A stretch of 64,000 bases of DNA from Pseudohalioglobus lutimaris (GTDB taxonomy: Bacteria; Pseudomonadota; Gammaproteobacteria; Pseudomonadales; Halieaceae): contig NZ_PKUS01000032.1 of assembly GCF_002866825.1 (NCBI RefSeq), positions 1-64,000 on the forward strand, written 5' to 3'. The translations under genes were made by a program, and so were the position numbers. Positions 28,170 to 37,265 of this stretch are shown here, in pieces (the stretch's first letter is position 1; every line of letters starts with the position of its first letter). The notes beneath the pieces were generated by a model. The model searched no databases. It saw only the letters and a list, made by a program, of their open reading frames with translations, and was not told where the DNA came from.

Positions 28170-29579
28170 ATGCATGAGATTATTTGCCCACACTGCAATA
28201 AGGCGTTCAAGATCGATGAGGCCGGTTATGCAGACATTCTGAAGCAGATCCGCGACAGTGACTTTGAGCAACAGCTGCACGAGCGGCTTGAACTGGCTGA
28301 GAAGGAAAAGAAAATTGCGGTTGAGCTCGCAAAGAGCAAGGTGGGCAGCGAAATGCAGAAGTCTGCCGCAGCCAAGGATGTCGAGATACAGGAGTTAAAG
28401 GCCAAGCTGGATGCAGGTGAGGTGGCGCAGAAGCTCGCTGTTACGGAGGCGCTGAACGCTGTTGAAAGGGAGCGGGATGCGCTCAAAAATGAACTGGAGA
28501 AGATCAGGCAGGATAGCCATGCGGCTTCAGAGCTGGCTGAGGCAAAACGTGTGCAAAGCCTGCAGGAAACCGCCGCGAAGAAGAACGCGGAAATTCAGGC
28601 TCTCAAGGCTGCGCTAGACGCTAACCAGGTAGCGCAGAAACTCGCAGTCAGGGAAGCCCTGAGTGAGGTGGAAAAGGAGCGCGATGTTCTCAGCAATAGC
28701 CTCAAGCAGGCGGAGCTGGAAAAGCAGCTCGCGGAGAAGTCGCTCAAGGATAAATACGAAACTCAGATCAAGGATCGCGACGATGCGATTGAGCGCCTTC
28801 GGGACATGAAGGCCAGGCTGTCGACCAAGATGGTTGGCGAAACGCTGGAACAGCACTGCGAGACCGAGTTCAACCGCATTCGATCGACAGCGTTTCCCAG
28901 GGCCTATTTTGAGAAGGATAACGACGCCAGAACGGGAAGCAAGGGCGATTATATTTTTCGCGACGTGGACGAGGCGGGCACAGAGATCGTTTCAATCATG
29001 TTCGAGATGAAGAACGAAAGCGACACTACAGCAACAAAGAAAAAGAACGAGGACTTTTTAAAGGAACTCGACAAGGATAGAGCAGAAAAGGGCTGTGAAT
29101 ACGCAGTGCTGGTGTCGTTGCTCGAGCCCGACAGCGAACTCTATAATTCCGGGATAGTAGATGTATTTCACCGCTATCCGAAAATGTACATTGTGCGGCC
29201 ACAGTTTTTTATTCCAATTATTACGCTGCTGCGTAACGCGGCGATGAAATCGCTTGAATACAAGACCGAACTTGCCCTGGTCAAGGCACAGAACGTCGAT
29301 ATAACCAGTTTTGAGAACGATCTGGATAAATTCAAGACAGCCTTCGCGAAGAACTACGACCTTGCCTCCAGAAAGTTTAAAACCGCTATCGATGAGATAG
29401 ACAAGTCAATTGATCACCTGCAAAAAACCAAAGACGCTTTGCTTGGAACGGACCGGAATCTTCGCCTTGCCAATAACAAGGCGCAGGATGTGACCATCAA
29501 GAAGCTCACCCGCAGCAACCCCACCATGGCGGCCAAGTTCAAAGAGCTCGATAGCCAGGGCTCCCTGGATTCTGAATGA
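28170..29579 (+). CDS. DUF2130 coiled-coil protein with PD-(D/E)xK-like core
   Basis: This 469-aa DUF2130 family protein has an N-terminal zinc-ribbon-like CPHCNKAF pair of cysteines. A long charged coiled coil (about residues 30-220) contains a tandem repeat of 69 residues, with copies starting at residues 69 and 138. The globular core then shows Glu231/Glu233 in CETEFNRIR, Asp260 in SKGDYIFRD and Glu279-x-Lys281 in MFEMKNE, a pattern like PD-(D/E)xK nucleases. A second helical region ends the protein. The function of the family is not established; a nuclease role is inferred here. GAGGAG lies 10 bases before the ATG. It probably shares a transcript with the TIR gene. Confidence 0.88.
   Translation: MHEIICPHCNKAFKIDEAGYADILKQIRDSDFEQQLHERLELAEKEKKIAVELAKSKVGSEMQKSAAAKDVEIQELKAKLDAGEVAQKLAVTEALNAVERERDALKNELEKIRQDSHAASELAEAKRVQSLQETAAKKNAEIQALKAALDANQVAQKLAVREALSEVEKERDVLSNSLKQAELEKQLAEKSLKDKYETQIKDRDDAIERLRDMKARLSTKMVGETLEQHCETEFNRIRSTAFPRAYFEKDNDARTGSKGDYIFRDVDEAGTEIVSIMFEMKNESDTTATKKKNEDFLKELDKDRAEKGCEYAVLVSLLEPDSELYNSGIVDVFHRYPKMYIVRPQFFIPIITLLRNAAMKSLEYKTELALVKAQNVDITSFENDLDKFKTAFAKNYDLASRKFKTAIDEIDKSIDHLQKTKDALLGTDRNLRLANNKAQDVTIKKLTRSNPTMAAKFKELDSQGSLDSE
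28374..28707 (+). repeat. in-frame tandem duplication within the DUF2130 coiled coil
   Basis: Two copies of a coiled-coil module start at 28374 and 28581, a period of 207 bases (69 codons). At the protein level both carry the pattern EIQ-LKA-LDA--VAQKLAV-EAL--VE-ERD. The duplication keeps the heptad register and lengthens the rod. Confidence 0.8.
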
Positions 29580-29778
29580 TGCAGCCCGTTGTTTCCGTGG
29601 GCGTCCTGAAGTACGGAAGGGTCCGCCAACCTGACTCTGTTCATGATGTGCTACACCCCACCGCGAGCAGATCGACCGTTCTGGCCACGGTGTCAGCACC
29701 TCGCATCGGTTTTGGATAGTTCCATTTAAGAATCATTGTGGTAACTTTGCCTGAGCCATACACCAGGTGGGAATAAAG

Positions 29779-30303
29779 ATGCGCTGGGACGAGATAGACA
29801 AACAGGCCTGTTCGGTCGCGCGTTCATTGTCGGTAGTGGGCGAGCGTTGGACCATGCTTATCATTCGCGATGCCTTTCTGGGTACACGTCGCTTCGACCA
29901 GTTCCAGAGCAACCTGGGAATCACCCGTCATCGACTGTCTGAGCGCCTTGGCAAGCTGGTGGAAGCGGGCGTTCTGGTCAAGGTGCCCTATAACGATCGG
30001 CCATTGCGCTACGAATATCGTTTGACTCGCAAGGGACTGGGGCTTTACCCGGTGCTGATGAGCCTCGCTCGCTGGGGTGATGAATGGATGGATAAGGGCG
30101 AGGGCCCGCCCATGGAGTATGTCCATCAACGCTGCGGCAACAAGACACACGCCGTGCTCACCTGCAGCGAGTGCAATGAACCACTGCGTCCGGAAGAGGT
30201 CACCCCACAACTTGGTCCGGTGCTGCTGAAAGTGGCGGAGGAGCTACGCCGGGGTGGTGAGGCGTTCGATGAGATACCGCCACTGCTGCGCCGTTCCATG
30301 TAA
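29779..30303 (+). CDS. HxlR family transcriptional regulator with C-terminal Cys cluster
   Basis: This 174-aa winged-helix protein is of the HxlR type: CSVARSLSVVGERWTMLIIRD is followed by FDQFQSNLGITRHRLSERL and the wing RPLRYEYRLTRKG. A C-terminal extension of about 60 residues contains HQRCGNKTHAVLTCSECNE, where three Cys and two His could bind zinc or act as a redox switch; this is inference. The ATG at 29779 is preferred over an in-frame GTG four codons upstream. It is followed on the same strand by a TonB receptor after 174 bases. Confidence 0.9.
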   Translation: MRWDEIDKQACSVARSLSVVGERWTMLIIRDAFLGTRRFDQFQSNLGITRHRLSERLGKLVEAGVLVKVPYNDRPLRYEYRLTRKGLGLYPVLMSLARWGDEWMDKGEGPPMEYVHQRCGNKTHAVLTCSECNEPLRPEEVTPQLGPVLLKVAEELRRGGEAFDEIPPLLRRSM

Positions 30304-30477
30304 AACAGCGATTACTCCCTCTATCAGGAGATATACACCCGAATTTCTTATGAAATACTCACACTCGGCCTGACTGCTATGGCTTGATGTTCGGGGTAGA
30401 CTCTTCGTCATATTTATAAGAACAAAGAAAGTTCCGTGAGAAAAACAAAGCTTATTTCCATTTTAGGGAGCACCGCA

Positions 30478-33054
30478 ATGCAAAAATTCAAAAAAACCCT
30501 GTTGGCCTCAGCAATTGTCGCTGTAGTGCCGTCCATTGGGGCAATGCCTGCCAATGCCCAGGGCGGAGTAAACCAACTCGAAGAGGTGGTTGTAACCGGT
30601 ACACGCAAGGAAGGCCTGGCGCCGACTGAAACCCTGTCCCCGATTGATCTGATTGGCGGTAAGGCCCTGGTAAATCAGGGGGCGTTCGATCTGACCGATT
30701 CGCTTACGAAGATTTCACCTGCGCTGAACACCCAGCGTTTTCCGATTGCCGACGGCACTGCTTTTGTTCGCCCGGTAACGCTGCGAAATCTGTCGCCTGA
30801 CCATACCCTGGTACTGATGAATGGAACGCGGCGCCATCGTTCGGCGCTGGTCAACCTGCAGTTGGCCCCGTTGGGTACGGTAAACCAGGGCTCTCAGGGT
30901 GTCGATTTCCAGACTTTCCCCTCCGCTGCGATAAAACGGATTGAGGTGCTTCGCGATGGCGCTTCTGCTCAGTATGGCTCTGATGCCATTGCTGGTGTGG
31001 TGAACGTTATTCTGAATGATGCCGCTGAGGGCTTTACGGTTAGTGGCCAGTATGGTGAGTATCAGGAGGGTGACGGAGAGCGCACATCGGTTGCCGCCAA
31101 CGGCGGCCTCGGTTTGGGCGACGCGGGTTTTCTTAACCTCACCGCGGAATATTCTGAGTCGGACACAACCAGTCGCGGGCAAGCGCGTCCAGACGCTGCA
31201 GCTGTAGCAGATATCGTTGGCAAGAGTCAGGTGCCATACGATGGCCTGGGCCAACGCTGGGGTGACCCTGAGATCGAAACCTGGAAGTTTGTCGCCAACA
31301 CTGCCTACACGTTCAGCGATGCTTTGGAGGTGTACGGTACGGGAACATATATGGACCAGGAGACCACCGGCGGTTTCTTCTACCGTGGTCCGGTACTGCC
31401 GGGGGATCTGAACAAAGACCTGCCGGCGCGCACAACACTCAAAATTGATGCCGATGGCGACGGCTTTGCCGACGCAGCGGCGCAGGACCTGGTGGACTCG
31501 ATTCTTGCCCAGGGGCTGACACCAGGTGATTACCTCACCGCCAACGCCGATAGCCCCAGCGGTTTTGATTTACTGAACCCCATCAATACACTGTTCCCGG
31601 GCGGCTATAGCCCACTGTTTGGCGCAGACATCGCGGACTACGAGCTGGTCTTTGGAGGCAGGGGCGAGCTAGGTGATATGGGGCTGAGCTACGATGTTCG
31701 TGGTCGCTACGGTGAGAATGAAGTCGAATACAACCTGGTCGACAGCATCAACCCCAGTCTTGGGGCTCTGTCACCTACCGACTTCAACCCCGGTACACTG
31801 ACGCAGGAAGAGAGCAGCGTGAACGCTGATTTCGTCAAGACCTTCGACAGCTCACCTCTGAACCTTGGCTTCGGTCTGGAATGGCGTAACGAAACCTATA
31901 TCATCGACAAGGGTGACGCTGCTTCTACTGCAGTTGGTCCTACCTTCGCCGTATTCGGTCTCGGCTCGGATGGTTTCCAGGGTTTCTCACCTGAGTCTGT
32001 CGGTGAGTTCGAAAGTGATAGTTGGGCGGCCTATGTCGACGTAGAGACTGACATCACCGACAATCTGTCCGGTGCTATCGCAGTTCGTTACGAAGACTAT
32101 GATGAATTCGGTGATACCACTGATTGGAAAATCTCCGCGCGTTATAACTTTACCGACAATTTCGCATTACGTGCGACTGCCAACACCGGTTTCCGGGCGC
32201 CGTCTCCTGGCCAGGTGAACACGCTTAACGTCACCACAACGGCAGATAGCTCAGGTAACCTGATTCCCACGGGGACTTACCCGGTTGATAATCCTATTTC
32301 TCAGGTACTGGGTTCTCAGCCATTGAGCCCTGAAGAGTCTGAGAGCTTCACATTGGGACTGGTCTGGACGCCAGGTGATCGCTATAGCATTACCGTTGAC
32401 TATTACGACATCAGCATCGATGACCGTCTTGCACTGGTTCAGAATACGTTGAATCAGGATAACGTAGACGAACTGGCCGGTATCGGTTTTGAGAACGCTG
32501 AACTGCTGCTGAATGCTGGCGCGGCTTACTTCGCCAACGGCTTTGATACCAATGTATCGGGTATCGATATCAGCGTGAGTGCATGGTATGACCTGTGGGG
32601 CGGTACGCTGGTTACCGACTGGCGTCACAACTGGAATGAGCAGGAGATTGATAACGTCAAGAACAGCTCTATCGGTCCAGATCGCGTTTTTGACCTGGAG
32701 AACCAGGTCCCGGAGAACAGTTCTGTACTGACCTTCGATTATGAGCGGGATGCGATGACTGGCCTTGTGCGTCTTAACTACTACGACGAATGGTCCAGCA
32801 CCGGTGGCCTGTTTGGTCCGGGCGACGCATCTGACGCAGCCACATATGGCAGTACTGTGTTGGTAGATGTTGAGTTCAGTTATACCTTTGCAGACCATTA
32901 TACGGTGAGCGTTGGCGGTGAGAACGTCTTTGACGAGACGCCGGACGACGAAGCAGATGGCACATTGGGCTTCCTGGGCGCTGTATCGTCCGTTACTTCC
33001 CCTTATGGGTTTAACGGTGCTTTCTGGTACGCGAGAGTCTCGGCGTCGTTTTAA
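30478..33054 (+). CDS. TonB-dependent receptor
   Basis: This 858-aa outer-membrane receptor has a signal peptide (TLLASAIVAVVPSIGAMPANA-Q) and a TonB box region (QLEEVVVTGTR). The plug domain shows LVLMNGTRRHRSALVNLQL and EVLRDGASAQYGSDAIAGVV. A large beta-barrel ends in Phe (WYARVSASF). The NGTRRHRSALVN segment is common in receptors of marine proteobacteria with unknown organic substrates. The ATG at 30478 has AGGGAG 7 bases upstream and gives the better signal peptide than the GTG at 30436. A terminator follows immediately. Confidence 0.95.
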   Translation: MQKFKKTLLASAIVAVVPSIGAMPANAQGGVNQLEEVVVTGTRKEGLAPTETLSPIDLIGGKALVNQGAFDLTDSLTKISPALNTQRFPIADGTAFVRPVTLRNLSPDHTLVLMNGTRRHRSALVNLQLAPLGTVNQGSQGVDFQTFPSAAIKRIEVLRDGASAQYGSDAIAGVVNVILNDAAEGFTVSGQYGEYQEGDGERTSVAANGGLGLGDAGFLNLTAEYSESDTTSRGQARPDAAAVADIVGKSQVPYDGLGQRWGDPEIETWKFVANTAYTFSDALEVYGTGTYMDQETTGGFFYRGPVLPGDLNKDLPARTTLKIDADGDGFADAAAQDLVDSILAQGLTPGDYLTANADSPSGFDLLNPINTLFPGGYSPLFGADIADYELVFGGRGELGDMGLSYDVRGRYGENEVEYNLVDSINPSLGALSPTDFNPGTLTQEESSVNADFVKTFDSSPLNLGFGLEWRNETYIIDKGDAASTAVGPTFAVFGLGSDGFQGFSPESVGEFESDSWAAYVDVETDITDNLSGAIAVRYEDYDEFGDTTDWKISARYNFTDNFALRATANTGFRAPSPGQVNTLNVTTTADSSGNLIPTGTYPVDNPISQVLGSQPLSPEESESFTLGLVWTPGDRYSITVDYYDISIDDRLALVQNTLNQDNVDELAGIGFENAELLLNAGAAYFANGFDTNVSGIDISVSAWYDLWGGTLVTDWRHNWNEQEIDNVKNSSIGPDRVFDLENQVPENSSVLTFDYERDAMTGLVRLNYYDEWSSTGGLFGPGDASDAATYGSTVLVDVEFSYTFADHYTVSVGGENVFDETPDDEADGTLGFLGAVSSVTSPYGFNGAFWYARVSASF

Positions 33055-33068
33055 TACCGACGTGATAT

Positions 33069-33103
33069 AAAAAAGCCCGGTTCATTGAACCGGGCTTTTT
33101 TTT
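33069..33103. terminator. strong bidirectional intrinsic terminator
   Basis: The arms GCCCGGTTCA and TGAACCGGGC are perfect inverted repeats, with six A on the left and eight T on the right. It can terminate the TonB receptor transcript (plus) and the metY / B12 transcript (minus), which converge here. Confidence 0.92.
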
Positions 33104-33111
33104 AGTTCCAG

Positions 33112-33198
33112 GGTGCGCAGCGCACCTACACCCACCGCCTGTAAAGCCCAACCGACGTCACCCCTTAAACCCTGCAGTCATCCCCGCGAAGGTAGGGG
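33112..33198. repeat. intergenic palindromic repeat remnants
   Basis: A near-perfect palindrome GGTGCGC-A-GCGCACC (33112-33126) is followed by GTCATCCCCGCGAAGG with a nearby GGGG (33177-33198). The second resembles a dispersed repeat family seen between genes in many proteobacteria. Both lie between the terminator and the metY stop. Confidence 0.4.
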
Positions 33199-33221
33199 CG
33201 CATTGAGCCAGCGCGCTATCG

Positions 33222-34493
33222 TTATTTCGCAGCAGCCAGCGCCTGTTCGACATCGGCAATAATATCGTCCACATGCTCGATGCCAATGGACAGCCGCACC
33301 ATTTCCTCACTGACGCCTGCCGAGGCCAGTTCCTCGGGATTCAGCTGCCGGTGTGTAGTGCTCGCCGGGTGGCAGGCCAGCGACTTGGCATCGCCGATAT
33401 TCACCAGGCGCAGAATCAGCTGCAGGGCGTCGATAAACCGGGTGCCAGCTTCAATACCACCTTCGATACCAAAGCTGAGAATACCTGCGGGCTTGCCGCT
33501 GGAGATCTTTTTGCAGGTCTCGTAATGAGGACTGTCCTTCAGGCCAGCGTAGTTTACCCATTTGACCTGAGGGTGTTTCCGCAAATACTTGGCGACCTTT
33601 TTGGCGTTCTTGCAGTGCTTTTCCATGCGCAGTGCCAGGGTCTCAAGTCCCTGCATAATCAGGAAGGCGCTGTGTGGTGACAGTGCGGCGCCAGTATTGC
33701 GCAGCGGTACAACGCGACAGCGACCGATGTAGGCGGCGGCCCCCAGTGCTTCGGTATAGACCACACCGTGGTAGGACGGATCGGGTGTCGTCATCACCGG
33801 GAAGCGGCCGCTGGCGGCCCAGTCAAACTTGCCGGAGTCGATAATGGCGCCGCCTATGGTGGTGCCGTGGCCGCTGATGTACTTGGTCAGTGAGTGCACC
33901 ACGATATCTGCGCCGTGATCGAAGGCGCGACAGAGCAGGGGCGTAGCAACGGTATTGTCTACAATCAGCGGTACGCCGGCTGCGTGGGCGATGTCTGCCC
34001 ACTTCTGAATATCTACAACGTTACCGGCAGGGTTGCCGATTGATTCGCAGAACAACGCCGTGGTGTTCTCATCTATCAGTGACGCCACCTTGTCGTAGTC
34101 GTCGGCGTCCGCAAAGCGCGTTTCGATTCCCTGCCTCGGGAAAGTGTGCGCAAACAGGTTATAGGTGCCACCGTACAGCTGTGAGGTGCTGACAATATTG
34201 GAGCCCACCCCGGAAATCGCTTCGATAGCGTAGCGTATTGCTGCCATACCCGATGCCACAGCCAGGGCGCCCACGCCGCCTTCCAGCTCTGCCAGGCGGG
34301 CCTCGAGCACAGCGTTAGTGGGATTCATGATGCGGCTATAGATGTTGCCGGGCACTGCGAGGTTGAACAGGTCCGCACCGTGCTGCGTGTTATCGAAGGT
34401 GAACGATGTGGTCTGGTAGATAGGTGTGGTAGCGGCGTTGGTAGCCGGGTCGCCGTCGTAGCCGGCGTGCAGGGCGATGGTTTCGGGTTTCAT
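33222..34493 (-). CDS. metY: O-acetylhomoserine sulfhydrylase
   Basis: MetY (423 aa) is a PLP enzyme that makes homocysteine from O-acetylhomoserine and sulfide. The family start ETIALHAGYDGDPATNA is followed by a PIYQTTSFTFDNTQHGADLF segment and ASGMAAIRYAIEAI. The PLP lysine lies in VVHSLTKYISGHGTT and the C-terminal SIGIEHVDDII segment is present. It begins 59 bases after btuF on the same strand with no terminator between, so it may be read from the B12 operon. Its product homocysteine is the substrate of B12-dependent methionine synthase. Confidence 0.96.
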   Translation of the reverse strand: MKPETIALHAGYDGDPATNAATTPIYQTTSFTFDNTQHGADLFNLAVPGNIYSRIMNPTNAVLEARLAELEGGVGALAVASGMAAIRYAIEAISGVGSNIVSTSQLYGGTYNLFAHTFPRQGIETRFADADDYDKVASLIDENTTALFCESIGNPAGNVVDIQKWADIAHAAGVPLIVDNTVATPLLCRAFDHGADIVVHSLTKYISGHGTTIGGAIIDSGKFDWAASGRFPVMTTPDPSYHGVVYTEALGAAAYIGRCRVVPLRNTGAALSPHSAFLIMQGLETLALRMEKHCKNAKKVAKYLRKHPQVKWVNYAGLKDSPHYETCKKISSGKPAGILSFGIEGGIEAGTRFIDALQLILRLVNIGDAKSLACHPASTTHRQLNPEELASAGVSEEMVRLSIGIEHVDDIIADVEQALAAAK

Positions 34494-34552
34494 AATAGTG
34501 CCTTGTGTTGTGGGTTAAGCGAACTGGAGCTTAGCATAAGATATGCCGGACG

Positions 34553-35455
34553 CTAGGTCCGTGGGGAAGGCGCGACGCTCACATAGTCACGCCTTACTCG
34601 ATCCAGCTGGGCGCAAAGATCCGCCGCTCCCCGGGCGATGCGTGCGGTGGGCCGCTGTATCAGGTCAGGGTGAATGTGCAACAGGGCCTCGTGTTGCACT
34701 GCCTGCAGCACCGGGTAGCGGCGCCAGTCGTCCAGCCATTCAGGGCGTGACTGGTCCGTGCCGCTGGCCACGATCACCTGCGGATCTGCTTCAAGTAGTG
34801 ATTCCAGCGCAATATGCGGGGCGAGCTGTGCCTGCTCAGCGAAAATATTTTTCCCACCGCAAAGTTCGATCACGTCACTGATCATGTGCTCGCCATTTAC
34901 TGTCTGTAGCGGTGTATTCCAGACCTGGTAGAAGACGCTCAACCGGGGCCCCTGGCTGCCGTTAGCGGCCAGCTCATCAATGTCGGCATCGAATGCCGCT
35001 GCATTGCGCCGGGCTATGTGGTCAGTGCCGGCCAATACACCGAAGTCACGGATGCTTGCGCTGATGTCCTTGAGCGTGCCTGGCTCGCTGACATAGACGG
35101 TCAGGCCCAGGCGTTGCAGCTGGGGCAGTGCCGTCATGCCGTTGCCAGATCCCCACAACACCACCAGGTCGGGCGAGAGGGCCACTACCTGCTCGATGCT
35201 CCAGCTGAAGGCGCTGCCAATTCTGGGTAACGACTTTGCGGCTGACGGATAGTCGCTGTAGTCCACGGCGGCGATGATCTTGCTACCCGCGCCGGCACTG
35301 AACAGGTTTTCCACAATATGCGGGGCAAGTGCGACGATACGCTGCGCTGGTTGCTCCAGGCTGACTGTGCGGCCGACGGCGTCAACAACGCTGGGGCCGG
35401 CCCAGGCCAGGCTGCCCAGGGTGCACAAGCACAGCGCTATAATTCTCAGGAACAC
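34553..35455 (-). CDS. btuF: cobalamin ABC transporter substrate-binding protein
   Basis: This 300-aa periplasmic binding protein is of the BtuF/FhuD fold. A signal peptide (IIALCLCTLGSLAWA) precedes VVDAVGRTVSLEQPAQRIVA, LAPHIVENLFSAGAG and VALSPDLVVLW, all typical of BtuF. It delivers corrinoids to BtuCD. Its start overlaps the btuD stop by 10 bases. Iron-siderophore binding is the alternative for this fold, but the riboswitch and cob genes in the operon support B12. Confidence 0.92.
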   Translation of the reverse strand: MFLRIIALCLCTLGSLAWAGPSVVDAVGRTVSLEQPAQRIVALAPHIVENLFSAGAGSKIIAAVDYSDYPSAAKSLPRIGSAFSWSIEQVVALSPDLVVLWGSGNGMTALPQLQRLGLTVYVSEPGTLKDISASIRDFGVLAGTDHIARRNAAAFDADIDELAANGSQGPRLSVFYQVWNTPLQTVNGEHMISDVIELCGGKNIFAEQAQLAPHIALESLLEADPQVIVASGTDQSRPEWLDDWRRYPVLQAVQHEALLHIHPDLIQRPTARIARGAADLCAQLDRVRRDYVSVAPSPRT

Positions 35456-36228
35456 TGGATCACCAGTGGCGAGCCATTCACCGGGTGGCGTTCAATCATC
35501 ACATCCACCTGGAAAACCTCGGCAAACATCGCCGGGGTCAGCACCGTTTCAGCATTGCCATGACTGTGTTGGCGGCCCCGCTGCATTACCAGTAGCTGGT
35601 CGGCGTGCGCTGCAAGGAGGTTGAAGTCGTGGGTAGCGACGATGACGGCACAGCCCTGGGCCGCCAGGGCGTCTACCCGCTCCATCACCATGCGTTGGTG
35701 CGCCAGGTCCAGTGCAGAATTGGGCTCATCCAGCAGTAGCAGTCGACCGGGGCTGTCCGCTGCTCGCCACAGCTGGGCCAGCGCTCTTGCCAGCTGCACC
35801 CGCTGCTTTTCGCCGCCTGAAAGCTGTGTGTAGGGGCGCTGTCGCAGCCTCAGGGTGTCGGTCGCCGCCAGCACTTCTTCCAGGATCTGCCTGTCTACCT
35901 CGCGGCCACTGGCATGGGGCATGCGCCCGAGGAGAATGACCTCTTCGACGCTGAAGGGGAAGTTGAGTGCGGCGTGCTGACTCTGCATGGCCAGGGCGCG
36001 GGCGCGGTGCCCCCGATCGTACTCTGACAGAGGTATGTCATTGAGCAGAATCTCGCCGCTGTCTACGGCTATGCCCCCGGCCACCGCGTGTAACAGCGTA
36101 CTTTTACCGGCGCCATTGGGCCCGATCAGGCCCAGTACCTGGCCTGCCTGCAGGGAGAAAGTAATATTCTGCAACAATGCCGGGCCATAGGGTGAGGCGC
36201 TGGCAGCGTTAACGGTCAGCACGCTCAT
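35446..36228 (-). CDS. btuD: cobalamin ABC transporter ATP-binding protein
   Basis: This 260-aa ABC ATPase has Walker A GLIGPNGAGKSTLLHA, signature QLSGGEKQRVQLARAL, Walker B LLLLDEPNSALDL and the switch His in VATHDFNLLA. It powers import by the FecCD-type permease encoded just upstream. The ATG at 36228 overlaps the permease stop by one base (TAATG); the open frame extending further upstream is antisense-like read-through of the permease gene and not part of the protein. HmuV-type haemin import is a family alternative that the context argues against. Confidence 0.93.
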   Translation of the reverse strand: MSVLTVNAASASPYGPALLQNITFSLQAGQVLGLIGPNGAGKSTLLHAVAGGIAVDSGEILLNDIPLSEYDRGHRARALAMQSQHAALNFPFSVEEVILLGRMPHASGREVDRQILEEVLAATDTLRLRQRPYTQLSGGEKQRVQLARALAQLWRAADSPGRLLLLDEPNSALDLAHQRMVMERVDALAAQGCAVIVATHDFNLLAAHADQLLVMQRGRQHSHGNAETVLTPAMFAEVFQVDVMIERHPVNGSPLVIQCS

Positions 36229-37265
36229 TATTGCATCCCGTAGTCCCTGCGCCTGTGCAGCAGGGAGATAAAGAAGGGCACGCCTATGCAGGCGGTGACT
36301 ATGCCCACGGGTAACTCGGCGGGTGCGATGAGGGTGCGCGCGAGGATATCCGCACACACCAGCAGAATGGCCCCGGCCAGTGCAGAGGCCGGCAGTAGAA
36401 AGCGATGGTCGGGGCCTATCAGCAGGCGCACGATATGCGGGATGACCAGGCCGACAAAGGCGATGGTGCCGGCCATGGCGACACTGGCGCCCACGGCAAT
36501 CGCCACGACTACCACGATCCAGCTTTTTGTTCTCTCGACATCGATACCCAGGTAGCGCGCCTCGGATTCGCCCAGCAGTAGCGCATTGAGTGCGTTGGCG
36601 TGCCGGGGCAGGAGCAGCACGACCACTGCGGTCAGTACCAGTGCGGTCAGCACGCGTGGATAGTCCGCACCGTCCAGTCCGCCCATGCGCCAGAGGCTGA
36701 TGCGCCTGAGTACCTCGTTGGAAGAGAACAGCTCCAGTACGTTGCCCAGTGCCCCCGCCAGTGCGGTGATCGCTATGCCCGCCAGCAACATGGTAGCCAC
36801 GGAGGTGCCGGTCTCGGAATTTGCGAGACGGTAGACCACGACCACAGCGCACATGCCGCCAGCAAATGCACCCAGTGAGATAACAGTCAGTCCGCTGATG
36901 CCGCTGATCCAGCCGCCGGCACCTGCAATCACCAGGCTGGCGCCCAATGAGGCCCCCGCGGTCACACCAATCAGTGACGGGTCTGCCAGGGGATTGCGGA
37001 AAATACCCTGCATGGCCGCGCCGCTGATCCCCAGCATCGCCCCCACCAGTGCTGCCAGTAGTGCGCGCGGCAGGCGAATCTGACCGATAATTACGGCGGC
37101 GCGACCGGGTGCTTCAGTGCCTGTCAATTGCTCCAGGGCCCTCAGTGATTCGCCCAGGCCAAGGCTGACGCTGCCCAGGGCAAGTGCAACCAGTAATACC
37201 AGCGGTAGCAGGACGACCAGCAGCGTAATCAGCCGCCTCGCGCTTTGCTCGCGCTGGCCGTTCAT
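36228..37265 (-). CDS. btuC: cobalamin ABC transporter permease (FecCD family)
   Basis: This 345-aa polytopic permease of the FecCD/BtuC family has about ten membrane helices. Family motifs include [41 protein letters not shown] and [18 protein letters not shown]. It forms the inner-membrane channel of the B12 importer with BtuD. The start overlaps the cobQ stop by 4 bases. Confidence 0.94.
   Translation of the reverse strand: MNGQREQSARRLITLLVVLLPLVLLVALALGSVSLGLGESLRALEQLTGTEAPGRAAVIIGQIRLPRALLAALVGAMLGISGAAMQGIFRNPLADPSLIGVTAGASLGASLVIAGAGGWISGISGLTVISLGAFAGGMCAVVVVYRLANSETGTSVATMLLAGIAITALAGALGNVLELFSSNEVLRRISLWRMGGLDGADYPRVLTALVLTAVVVLLLPRHANALNALLLGESEARYLGIDVERTKSWIVVVVAIAVGASVAMAGTIAFVGLVIPHIVRLLIGPDHRFLLPASALAGAILLVCADILARTLIAPAELPVGIVTACIGVPFFISLLHRRRDYGMQ

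Noticed and set aside
28374-28707. Possible CRISPR-like repeat
   Set aside because: Only two copies, in frame within a coding region, with coiled-coil translation; it is a protein module duplication.
36229-36852. N-terminal extension of the btuD frame
   Set aside because: It lies inside btuC in another frame and has no similarity; the ATG at 36228 fits the ABC ATPase family start.
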